DNA of 64,000 nucleotides from the NCBI RefSeq assembly GCF_947504145.1, contig NZ_CANNGQ010000003.1, positions 62,001 through 126,000 on the forward strand. The letters are read 5' to 3'. Within the stretch, counting starts at the first letter, position 1; each line of letters begins with the position of its first letter. A program made the position numbers and the translations under genes. Positions 9,111 to 17,105 of this stretch are shown piece by piece. This DNA comes from an uncultured Microbulbifer sp. Lineage in GTDB: Bacteria; Pseudomonadota; Gammaproteobacteria; Pseudomonadales; Cellvibrionaceae. The notes beneath the pieces were generated by a model. It was given only the letters and a program-made list of their open reading frames with translations, was not told the DNA's origin and did not search any database.

Positions 9111-12002
9111 ATGACCCAGCCTTCCCTCAAGCAGTTGGAACAGCACGACGCCTTTATCCGCCGCCATATCGGCCCGGACGCCGCGCAGACCAAAGCCATG
9201 CTCGACACCCTTGGTGTTAACAGCCTGGACGAGCTGATTGAAAAGACCGTGCCCACCTCCATTCGCAAGTCCGACGATCTGGATCTGGCGGAAGCGGTGG
9301 ACGAGCAGGAAGCGCTGGCGGAATTGAAAGCCCTGGCGAGCCGCAACAAGGTGTTCCGCACCTTTATCGGGATGGGCTATCACGACACCATCACCCCCAA
9401 CGTGATCCTGCGCAACGTGCTGGAAAACCCGGGCTGGTACACCGCCTACACCCCCTACCAGCCAGAAATCGCCCAGGGCCGCCTTGAGGGCCTGCTGAAC
9501 TTCCAGCAGATGATCATGGACCTCACCGGCATGGAACTGGCCAACGCCTCTATGCTGGACGAAGGCACCGCGGCTGCGGAAGCCATGGCCATGTGCAAGC
9601 GCCAGGTGAAGCGCAACAAATCCAACGTCTTCTTTGTGGACGCTGACTGCCACCCGCAGACCATCGCCGTGGTACAGACCCGCGCAGAACACTTCGGTTT
9701 TGAAGTGGTTGTCGGCAACCCGGAAACCGAGCTGCCAGAAGAACTGTTCGGCGCCCTGTTCCAGTACCCGGGCTCTACCGGTGTGGTACGCGACCTCACC
9801 GATCTGATCGGCAAAGTCCACGACGCCGGCGCCCTGGTGACAGTAGCGGCAGACCTGATGAGCCTGGTCGCCCTGAAAGCCCCCGGCGACATGGGCGCAG
9901 ACGTCGTCGTCGGCTGCAACCAGCGCTTCGGTATCCCCATGGGTTACGGTGGCCCGCACGCCGGTTTCTTCGCCTTCCGCGAAGCCTACAAGCGCTCCGC
10001 CCCCGGCCGCATTATCGGCGTCTCCGTAGACAGCAAGGGCAAGCGCGCCCTGCGTATGGCGATGCAGACCCGCGAGCAGCATATCCGCCGCGAGAAGGCC
10101 AATTCGAACATCTGTACCTCCCAGGTACTGCTGGCGGTGATGAGCGCCTTTTACGCCGTCTACCACGGCCCCGAAGGCCTGAAGAACATCGCCGCGCGCA
10201 TCCAACGCCTCACCGATATCCTCGCCGCCGGCCTGAAAGAAAAAAGCCTGAGCCTCACCCACGACAGCTGGTTCGACACCCTCACCGTTTCCGTGGGCGA
10301 CAAGCAGTCTGCCATTTTTGATCGCGCCATCGCCGCGGAGATCAACCTGCGCAAGGTGGGCGACGACGCCCTGGCGATGAGTCTGAACGAAACCACCAAC
10401 CTGGCGGACGTTTCCGAGCTGCTCAACATTTTTGTTGGAGGCGAGCACGGCCTGGACCTGGATAAAATCGACAGCGCGCTGTCCGCCAACGGCGTCGCCG
10501 GCGTGCCCGCCAGCCTGCAGCGCAACACCGATTTCATGACCCACCCGGTATTCAACACGCACCACTCAGAAACCGAGATGCTGCGCTACCTGAAGACCCT
10601 GGAGTCCAAAGACATCGCACTGAACCACAGCATGATCCCTCTGGGTTCCTGCACCATGAAGCTGAATGCCACCGCGGAAATGATCCCGGTGACCTGGCCG
10701 GAATTCGGCAAGCTGCACCCGTTTGCACCGGCGGACCAGGCCGAAGGCTACCGCGAAATGTTCAGGCAGCTGGAGCAGATGCTCGCCGCCTGTACCGGTT
10801 ACGATGCAGTGAGCCTGCAGCCCAACGCCGGCTCCCAGGGTGAATACGCTGGTCTCGTCGCGATCAAAAAATACCTGGAAGCCAAGGGCGAAGGTCAGCG
10901 CGATATCTGCCTGATCCCCGCTTCCGCCCACGGCACCAATCCCGCCTCGGCGATGATGGTGAGCATGAAAGTGGTGGTGGTTGCCTGCGATAAAAAAGGC
11001 AACGTGGATGTAGAAGACTTGAAAGCGAAGGTGGCCGAACACGGCGACCGCATCGCCGCCCTGATGGTCACCTACCCGTCTACTCACGGTGTGTTCGAAG
11101 AAGGCATCCGCGAAATCTGCGAGCTGATCCACGACGCCGGTGGCCAGGTGTACATCGACGGCGCCAACATGAATGCCCTGATCGGCGTTGCCGCACCGGG
11201 CAAGTTTGGTGGCGATGTGTCCCACCTGAACCTGCACAAGACCTTCTGTATTCCCCACGGTGGCGGTGGCCCCGGCATGGGCCCGATCGCCGTTGGCGAA
11301 CATCTGAAGCCCTACCTGGCCGGCCACCCGGTCACCGAAGTACCGGGCAACGATCCAGTCAACGGCACCATTTCTGCCGCACCCTGGGGCTCGGCCAGTA
11401 TCCTGCCAATCAGCTGGATGTACATCCGCATGATGGGCAAACAGGGTATGAAACTCGCCACCGAGACCGCGATTCTGAACGCCAACTACATGGCGAAGAA
11501 ACTCAGTGAGCACTACCCGCTGCTGTACAAAGGCAGCAACGGATTTATCGCCCACGAGTGCCTGATCGACCTGCGCCCACTGAAAGAAACCAGCGGTATT
11601 ACCGAAGAAGACATCGCCAAGCGCCTGATGGACTTCGGCTTCCACGCGCCCACCATGTCCTTCCCGGTCGCCGGCACGCTGATGATCGAGCCTACGGAAT
11701 CCGAAGCTCAGGAAGAACTGGATCGCTTCGTCGAAGCCATGGCGACCATTCGCCAGGAAGCGGAAGATGTCGCAAGCGGTAAATACACTGCGGAAGACAA
11801 CCCCCTGCACAATGCGCCGCACACCCAAGACGACGTGATGACCGACGAGTGGACTCACCCATACAGCCGCGAAGTCGCCGGCCGCCCGGCCGCGTGGTTG
11901 AAACACCACAAGGTGTGGCCCGCGTCCAACCGTATCGACAATGTGTACGGGGACCGGAATCTGATCTGTTCCTGCCCGCCGATCGAGAGTTATATGGACT
12001 GA
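9111..12002 (+). CDS. gcvP: Glycine dehydrogenase (decarboxylating), P protein of the glycine cleavage system
   Basis: This is a 963-residue protein of the single-chain P-protein type (E. coli GcvP has 957). It decarboxylates glycine with pyridoxal phosphate and passes the aminomethyl group to lipoylated H protein. Both homologous halves are present. The active-site lysine lies in [21 protein letters not shown] at about residue 710, and the conserved [12 protein letters not shown] segment precedes it. The ATG at 9111 has a nearby purine-rich Shine-Dalgarno and matches the family start ([22 protein letters not shown]). The longer upstream frame lacks similarity to the family. gcvT and gcvH are not adjacent here, so they must lie elsewhere. 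Confidence 0.97.
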   Translation: MTQPSLKQLEQHDAFIRRHIGPDAAQTKAMLDTLGVNSLDELIEKTVPTSIRKSDDLDLAEAVDEQEALAELKALASRNKVFRTFIGMGYHDTITPNVILRNVLENPGWYTAYTPYQPEIAQGRLEGLLNFQQMIMDLTGMELANASMLDEGTAAAEAMAMCKRQVKRNKSNVFFVDADCHPQTIAVVQTRAEHFGFEVVVGNPETELPEELFGALFQYPGSTGVVRDLTDLIGKVHDAGALVTVAADLMSLVALKAPGDMGADVVVGCNQRFGIPMGYGGPHAGFFAFREAYKRSAPGRIIGVSVDSKGKRALRMAMQTREQHIRREKANSNICTSQVLLAVMSAFYAVYHGPEGLKNIAARIQRLTDILAAGLKEKSLSLTHDSWFDTLTVSVGDKQSAIFDRAIAAEINLRKVGDDALAMSLNETTNLADVSELLNIFVGGEHGLDLDKIDSALSANGVAGVPASLQRNTDFMTHPVFNTHHSETEMLRYLKTLESKDIALNHSMIPLGSCTMKLNATAEMIPVTWPEFGKLHPFAPADQAEGYREMFRQLEQMLAACTGYDAVSLQPNAGSQGEYAGLVAIKKYLEAKGEGQRDICLIPASAHGTNPASAMMVSMKVVVVACDKKGNVDVEDLKAKVAEHGDRIAALMVTYPSTHGVFEEGIREICELIHDAGGQVYIDGANMNALIGVAAPGKFGGDVSHLNLHKTFCIPHGGGGPGMGPIAVGEHLKPYLAGHPVTEVPGNDPVNGTISAAPWGSASILPISWMYIRMMGKQGMKLATETAILNANYMAKKLSEHYPLLYKGSNGFIAHECLIDLRPLKETSGITEEDIAKRLMDFGFHAPTMSFPVAGTLMIEPTESEAQEELDRFVEAMATIRQEAEDVASGKYTAEDNPLHNAPHTQDDVMTDEWTHPYSREVAGRPAAWLKHHKVWPASNRIDNVYGDRNLICSCPPIESYMD

Positions 12003-12041
12003 TTCTCGGGAGCGGATTCTCGAAAACGGATCGCCAGACAC

Positions 12042-12073
12042 AAAAAAGCCGGAGCACTGCTCCGGCTTTTTTT
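12042..12073. terminator. Bidirectional terminator between gcvP and the MHYT gene
   Basis: GC-rich stem GCCGGAG / CTCCGGC with A-run on the left and T-run on the right, placed between two convergent genes, so it can stop both transcripts. Confidence 0.88.
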
Positions 12074-12092
12074 ATGAGCGCCCGCACGATAC

Positions 12093-12827
12093 CTATTGCG
12101 GAAGCAGCACGCGATTGCGATACCAGTGATTCACCGCCAGTGCCATGGCAATAATCCCGATACTGATCACCACCGTCACCACGCCCATATACTCATCACT
12201 CAATGCGCCGGCGAAGCCTGCTTCCGGCATCACGCCGGTATGCTGGTAACTCGCCGCGGCCATCCCGGTGTAATGCATACCACACACCGCCACACCCATA
12301 ATCAACGCACTGCCCAGCTTCTGCCACACGCCGTGCAGGTGAAATGCCATCCACAGCGCCGCAAATGCAGCCGCTACGGCAATCACCACGGAAATGATCA
12401 GGATATTGAGGTTGTACTGGATCTCTGCGGGCATCAGCATCGCTTCCATGCCCATATAGTGCATACCCGCAACGCCGATGCCCGTAAGGATGGACGTGGG
12501 CAGGAGCTTATCAATGGTGAAACGCCCAGTACCCACAATGGCGAGGCCACCGGTGCAGGCGGCCACGGCAATCACTACCGAAAGCAGTGTCTTGAACACA
12601 TCGTACGACATCGGCATATGCGATTTCAGGGCCATCATGCCCACAAAATGCATCGACCAGATGGCACCGCCACCCAGCGCCAGACCGGCCAACCCGATGG
12701 CGCGCTGACGGTCCACTTTCACCACAGCCTCGGTAATCCCGGTCACCAATTGCAAGGCGGCGAAGGACCCAAACACCGAAATGACATAAGAAAGCGCTAC
12801 CAGCGGCAGGCTGTACTGATCGAACAT
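12093..12827 (-). CDS. Stand-alone MHYT-domain integral membrane sensor
   Basis: This is a 244-residue protein with seven predicted transmembrane helices. It carries three copies of the MHYT signature (WSMHFVGM near 58, GMHYMGM near 120, GMHYTGM near 185). In characterised relatives this domain is proposed to bind copper and sense O2, CO or NO through His and Met residues facing the periplasm. Usually it is fused to GGDEF/EAL or kinase output domains; here no output domain is attached. A role as a sensor for an unlinked partner is an inference. The membrane diguanylate cyclase ending at 6946 is on the same strand but separated by gcvP, so no operon is implied. Confidence 0.88.
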   Translation of the reverse strand: MFDQYSLPLVALSYVISVFGSFAALQLVTGITEAVVKVDRQRAIGLAGLALGGGAIWSMHFVGMMALKSHMPMSYDVFKTLLSVVIAVAACTGGLAIVGTGRFTIDKLLPTSILTGIGVAGMHYMGMEAMLMPAEIQYNLNILIISVVIAVAAAFAALWMAFHLHGVWQKLGSALIMGVAVCGMHYTGMAAASYQHTGVMPEAGFAGALSDEYMGVVTVVISIGIIAMALAVNHWYRNRVLLPQ

Positions 12828-12905
12828 AGAGAATCCCCAAGAAGTCGCGCGAGCGAGAAGCGGGGGATTGTACGGACTTGGGGGAGTGACGGATCAGTCT
12901 TAACG

Positions 12906-12926
12906 AAAAATTACCCGATTATCGGG
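12906..12926 (-). terminator. Probable terminator overlapping the stop codon of the small lipoprotein gene
   Basis: On the minus strand ACCCG/CGGGT forms a short stem around the TAA stop, followed by AATTTTTC. The stem is short, so efficiency is uncertain. Confidence 0.5.
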
Positions 12927-13323
12927 TTGCCGGGTCGCGGCACTCGCCGCGCACCTCACCACCGAGCTGAGACACGACCCGATCGATCACAAAATACCCA
13001 TCGCGGCAGAAGCCGGTTTCTTTCAACTTCAGCTCCAGCGCATAGTCAAAGTCCAACCGCTGGCCCCGGCTTGCGCGGCCGCGATTCATATCCTGCTGCC
13101 GAACCATACCGCCACGCATGGTGGGGCTTTCGGTATAGGGCCCACGGATCTGCGGTGTGGCCATTTCCAGGGAATAGGTAAAACGCTTCGAGCCATTGGC
13201 CGCAATTTCAGTATGGAAGGATTCTTTCAGGCCCGGATTCGGCGCCTGCGGTTCGCTGGCACAACCGGCGAGAATCAGACCAGAGGAAAGGATCAAACAT
13301 TTCACAGATAAACGACTAATCAT
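12919..13323 (-). CDS. Small predicted lipoprotein of unknown function
   Basis: This is a 134-residue protein with a signal peptide ending in a lipobox (LAGC, Cys about 21), so it is probably lipid-anchored at the envelope. The mature part has no recognised domain. It is polar, with two cysteines near the C-terminus (TGFCRDGYF and RGECRDPATR) that could form a disulphide. The start MISRLSV is supported by a GGGAGAG Shine-Dalgarno five bases upstream, in preference to a codon four residues earlier. It lies 18 bases after purU on the same strand and may be co-transcribed with it. Confidence 0.75.
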   Translation of the reverse strand: MISRLSVKCLILSSGLILAGCASEPQAPNPGLKESFHTEIAANGSKRFTYSLEMATPQIRGPYTESPTMRGGMVRQQDMNRGRASRGQRLDFDYALELKLKETGFCRDGYFVIDRVVSQLGGEVRGECRDPATR

Positions 13324-13341
13324 GTGCTCTCCCACACCAAA

Positions 13342-14178
13342 TTACTTGAACACCACCGTGCGGTTGCCGTGGATAAACACCCGCTCTTCCAGCACCAACT
13401 GTAACGCGCGGCTAAGCACCTGCTTTTCCACATCGCGCCCGGCGCTGGTCATGGACTCAGCGGAGTAGCCGTGGTCCACGTGAATCACGTCCTGCTCGAT
13501 GATCGGCCCCTCATCCAGGTCGTCGGTGACAAAGTGAGCGGTAGCGCCGATGATTTTCACTCCGCGCTCAAATGCCTGCTGATAGGGCTTGGCGCCGATA
13601 AAAGCCGGCAGAAAGGAGTGATGGATATTGATGATGCGCTTGCTGTAGTGCGCGACAAACTGCGGCGTGAGCACGCGCATATATTTGGCAAGAATCAGAT
13701 AGTCCGGCGTGTATCCATCCACCAGCTGCATCACCTGCTCTTCGTGCTGGGCGCGTTCCAGCCCTTCGGCGGGCAGCCAGTGGAACGGGATATCGAACTT
13801 CTCGACTAGTGGCTGTAGATCCTTGTGATTGCCGATTACCGCGGCAATCTCCACATCCATCGCGCCGGAATAGCACTTCATCAGGATATCGCCGAGACAG
13901 TGCGCCTCTCTGGTCACCATCAATACCAGGCGCTTGCGCCCGCTAGCCACCAGCTTGCGCGCGGCCCCGGCCGGCAGTGCCATATCCAGGTCTTCCAGCA
14001 GGGTGGCATCGTTGAAGTTGCCTTCCAGGGCGGTGCGCATAAAAAAGCGCCCCTGGACACGGTCGACGAACTCATCGTTCTTGGTAACGTTCAGCTGGTG
14101 CTTGTAACAGATGTTGGTGATCTTCGCGATCAACCCTTTGGCATCCGGGCAATCCGTCAGCAGTATCTTCTTTTCCAT
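13342..14178 (-). CDS. purU: Formyltetrahydrofolate deformylase
   Basis: This is a 278-residue cytoplasmic enzyme (E. coli PurU has 280) that hydrolyses 10-formyl-THF to formate and THF. It balances one-carbon pools and supplies formate to PurT. An N-terminal ACT domain (about 1-85, ILLTDCPDAKGLIAKITNICYKHQLN) is followed by a formyltransferase-like catalytic domain. The motif INIHHSFLPAFIGAKPY carries the catalytic histidine, and VTDDLDEGPIIEQD carries the catalytic aspartate. Its presence a few genes from gcvP fits one-carbon metabolism, but the two are not in one operon. It is divergent from pepQ. Confidence 0.96.
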   Translation of the reverse strand: MEKKILLTDCPDAKGLIAKITNICYKHQLNVTKNDEFVDRVQGRFFMRTALEGNFNDATLLEDLDMALPAGAARKLVASGRKRLVLMVTREAHCLGDILMKCYSGAMDVEIAAVIGNHKDLQPLVEKFDIPFHWLPAEGLERAQHEEQVMQLVDGYTPDYLILAKYMRVLTPQFVAHYSKRIINIHHSFLPAFIGAKPYQQAFERGVKIIGATAHFVTDDLDEGPIIEQDVIHVDHGYSAESMTSAGRDVEKQVLSRALQLVLEERVFIHGNRTVVFK

Positions 14179-14308
14179 GGCCCAAAATCAGACTAACTAT
14201 TCAGAACGCTGACTATACACTATGTGCAATCGTGTACCTGCCACGCAGGTTAATATTTGACCAATTTTTTGGTGTATCCAGTTTCTCGCAAATCGATTTA
14301 GGGGCGTT

Positions 14309-15619
14309 ATGGACAAGCAACTCTTCAGTGAACACCTGGCCACCCTGCGCAAGCGCTACGACGATATCCTCGACCAGTGCGGTTTTGAGACCCTGAACGT
14401 CTTCAGCGGTGCGCCTTCTGTCCAGTTTCTGGATGACAACTATTACCCCTTCCGTGTAAACCCTCAGTTCAAGGCGCTGGTCCCGGTCACCGACAATCCC
14501 CACAGCTGGGTGATCTACCGCCGCGGGCAAAAGCCAAAACTTCTGTTCTACCGCCCAGTGGATTTCTGGCACTACGTCCCCCCTGCTCCCCAGACATTCT
14601 GGAGCGACGAATACGATATCGAGCTGTTGGCAAAACCGGACGAAGCCAAAGCATTTCTCACCGGTGAAAACGCAGCCTTTATCGGAGAAACCGGCAAGCT
14701 CGAAGGCTGGGAGATCGGCCAGCGCAACCCGCAGCACCTGATCGACCATCTGCACTGGGCGCGCGCATACAAAACGCCCTATGAATTCGAATGTCTGCGC
14801 GAAGCCAATCGCATCGCCGTGCGCGCACATCAGGCCGCTGAGGACGCCTTCCGCGCAGGCGCCAGCGAATTCGAAATCAACCTCGCCTACCTCAACGCCG
14901 CCGGCCAGGGCGAAAACACCATGCCTTACGGCAACATCGTCGGCCTGAATGAACACGGGGCGATCCTGCACTACACCCACCTCTCCACCGAGCAGCTGCC
15001 GGAGAGTGAACGCCGTAGCTTCCTGATCGACGCCGGTGCCGACTGCAACGGCTACTGCGCAGACATCACCCGCAGCTACGCCTATCGGCAAGGTGAATTT
15101 GCAGATCTGGTAACGGCAATGCATGAGAAAGAGCAGGAGCTGGTGGCCGGCCTGAAACCTGGTGCGTCCTATATCGAACTGCACAAAGATTGCCATCACA
15201 AAATCGGCCAGCTGCTGCAGCAGTTCGGCGTGGTCAAAACCTCCCCCGAAAGCGCGGTGGAGTCCGGCCTCACCAGAACCTTCATGCCCCACGGCCTCGG
15301 TCATTTCCTTGGCCTGCAGGTGCACGATGTGGGTGGCCATCAGACCGCACCAGAGGGCGGAACCACCCCACCACCCAGTGAATTCCCTTTCCTCCGAACC
15401 ACCCGCACCATCGAGGAAAATCAGGTATTCACCATCGAGCCGGGCCTGTACTTTATCGAGAGCCTGCTGGCGGAATTGAAGGAGTCCCAGCTGGCGGATG
15501 AGGTGAACTGGGACAAGGTGGAAAAGCTGCGTCCGTTTGGTGGCGTGCGTATCGAAGACAACGCGATCGTGCATGCGGATCGGGTGGAAAATATGACGCG
15601 GGATTGTTACGGCAAGTAA
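14309..15619 (+). CDS. pepQ: Xaa-Pro dipeptidase
   Basis: This is a 436-residue metallopeptidase of the M24 pita-bread family (E. coli PepQ has 443). It cleaves dipeptides with C-terminal proline and can also hydrolyse some organophosphate esters. The dinuclear metal ligands are visible: Asp in LIDAGADCNGYCADITR (two Asp), His in MPHGLGHFLGLQVHD, Glu in FTIEPGLY and Glu in GGVRIEDN. The N-terminal domain has the PepQ-specific sequence (VNPQFKALVPV, RPVDFWHYVPP). An AGGGG Shine-Dalgarno precedes the ATG. A TTGACC box lies about 55 bases upstream but lacks a clear -10. Confidence 0.95.
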   Translation: MDKQLFSEHLATLRKRYDDILDQCGFETLNVFSGAPSVQFLDDNYYPFRVNPQFKALVPVTDNPHSWVIYRRGQKPKLLFYRPVDFWHYVPPAPQTFWSDEYDIELLAKPDEAKAFLTGENAAFIGETGKLEGWEIGQRNPQHLIDHLHWARAYKTPYEFECLREANRIAVRAHQAAEDAFRAGASEFEINLAYLNAAGQGENTMPYGNIVGLNEHGAILHYTHLSTEQLPESERRSFLIDAGADCNGYCADITRSYAYRQGEFADLVTAMHEKEQELVAGLKPGASYIELHKDCHHKIGQLLQQFGVVKTSPESAVESGLTRTFMPHGLGHFLGLQVHDVGGHQTAPEGGTTPPPSEFPFLRTTRTIEENQVFTIEPGLYFIESLLAELKESQLADEVNWDKVEKLRPFGGVRIEDNAIVHADRVENMTRDCYGK

Positions 15620-15627
15620 CTCCCTTA

Positions 15628-15652
15628 TAGGAGCCTGCCTTGCAGGCTCCTA
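15628..15652. repeat. REP-like palindrome (copy a)
   Basis: An 11-bp perfect stem TAGGAGCCTGC / GCAGGCTCCTA with a 3-base loop, 9 bases after pepQ. It shares the core TAGGAGCCTGC and GCAGGC with three other palindromes in the window (53965-53989, 61681-61706, 62278-62302). It resembles the REP elements of pseudomonads and relatives. It could also act as a weak terminator or mRNA stabiliser for pepQ. Confidence 0.8.
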
Positions 15653-15708
15653 CCAAGACAAATAACGACTGATCAATCTATCGCGGTTCAACGGACACGC
15701 AGTGATCC

Positions 15709-17025
15709 TTACAGCCTGACGACAAGCGGTTGCGTCCAGGCCATCTCTCTATCCCCTTTTTGATGGGGGTTCGGGTGCGCCTTGCTGGATGTAATACGAA
15801 CGCGAACGTAGATTTCCTTCCCTGTCGCCTGGTACGCGGCGCTAGTCCCCTTCACGGTCTTCAGCACTCGACCAATCTCATCACTGTACGTTTTCACATG
15901 TGAGTGCTGGTGATCGGATACCTGGTTGTGGTCGTGAGGGTGCACGCGAACTTCGGGTGTCATATTGACGTCGCGTGGCGTTCCAACAAATTCGATGGTG
16001 TACTCAACACCTTTCTCCCCATCGATTTCCAGGTCGATGCGATTCTCACCAATATCCAGGCTCTTCAAGGTTACGCCGGTAGAATTGTAATAATCGCCGC
16101 GCTTGATCGCCTCCGTTATTTTGTTGGGCGTCAGCCAGGCAGAGCGAACCATAATCCAACCGCGCCCGGGGTTCGTGTGCTCTCCCCCCCAGCGGGTGTA
16201 CTCATGTGCGTCATCGACCGCCACACCGTAAAGTACGCTGCGTTTCAGCTCACCGAGGCGCTTGGCCAACACAATATCCCACATTCGCTCGGCACTCTGG
16301 TGGATATCATTCCCATAGTTGGCAACGTGGGAATGACCATTGTACATTTCGAAATACCCTTCACCTTCGTCGTACTCCAGGTGGAAGAAGTCCTCAGGGG
16401 TTTGTGCAAAGTAGAAATTAGGGTGATTGAGATGTACAAACATCGGTTGTCCATACTTCTTACTCTGAGCTTTCACCATATCGAGGTTATTTTGGATGGT
16501 ATCGGGGATATCCTTCCCGCCCTGCGGTGCAATGTACTCTACCGTATTCACGCCATTCATATGTATCGGGTGAGAATGAAATCGGTCGGTGATCTCTTCA
16601 CCTTTGACAAAAATAAACTGGTCAGGCTCTTCGAAAAGATGACGAAACTCCTCCAGGGTTTTCAATTTAACCTGTTTCTCACCCTCCACTGTACGCTCTT
16701 CAATCCACCCCTCGGGAAAGAGCTCCCGGTATTCACGGTACGCTGACGCGACTTGGTCAGATCTTCTTTTCGGATTGGTAATGGAATACCACTTCTCGCC
16801 CTGCTGCATGATGTTGTGGTCACTTAACACCAGAAAATTATATCCGTGCTCTTTGTACCAGGCTGAAATCGTCTCAGGAGGGGAATCACCATCGCTCCAC
16901 CAGGTATGAGTGTGGGTGTTACCCTTCCACCAGCGCACGCTTGGTGCATCACCATCGGCAAGAACCGAAAAAGACATGGAGAAAGCGGCAATGAAAAGCA
17001 GAATATTCCGAAATAACTTACGCAT
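15709..17025 (-). CDS. Secreted PHP-type metallohydrolase, CehA/McbA-like
   Basis: This is a 438-residue protein with a signal peptide (cleavage near VLADGDAPS) and a PHP-type phosphoesterase domain of the CehA/McbA group. Metal-ligand motifs are NTHTHTWWSDG near residue 35, LSDHN near 70, and later VKGEEITD and VHLNHPN. The C-terminal 120 residues form a beta-rich domain with a His-rich loop (HPHDHNQVSDHQHSH) that may bind metal. Export predicts action in the periplasm or outside the cell. The start at 17025 has a GGTGA Shine-Dalgarno. It lies 80 bases downstream of a TonB receptor gene on the same strand, which suggests that the receptor imports the substrate or product. The substrate is unknown. 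Confidence 0.8.
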   Translation of the reverse strand: MRKLFRNILLFIAAFSMSFSVLADGDAPSVRWWKGNTHTHTWWSDGDSPPETISAWYKEHGYNFLVLSDHNIMQQGEKWYSITNPKRRSDQVASAYREYRELFPEGWIEERTVEGEKQVKLKTLEEFRHLFEEPDQFIFVKGEEITDRFHSHPIHMNGVNTVEYIAPQGGKDIPDTIQNNLDMVKAQSKKYGQPMFVHLNHPNFYFAQTPEDFFHLEYDEGEGYFEMYNGHSHVANYGNDIHQSAERMWDIVLAKRLGELKRSVLYGVAVDDAHEYTRWGGEHTNPGRGWIMVRSAWLTPNKITEAIKRGDYYNSTGVTLKSLDIGENRIDLEIDGEKGVEYTIEFVGTPRDVNMTPEVRVHPHDHNQVSDHQHSHVKTYSDEIGRVLKTVKGTSAAYQATGKEIYVRVRITSSKAHPNPHQKGDREMAWTQPLVVRL

Positions 17026-17105
17026 ATTATTCACCGATAAATTGATTAGACTGGCCGCCCTCAATATGAGCGGCCAAAGGACTTCAAACGGACGAATTCA
17101 GAACG

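Noticed and set aside
9033..12041. Long open frames antisense to gcvP (about 510 and 490 codons)
   Set aside because: They mirror a GC-rich, strongly conserved enzyme, have repetitive composition without family motifs, and are explained by codon bias of gcvP.
14213..15574. A 453-codon frame antisense to pepQ
   Set aside because: It lies wholly opposite a clear M24 peptidase and has no recognisable domain.
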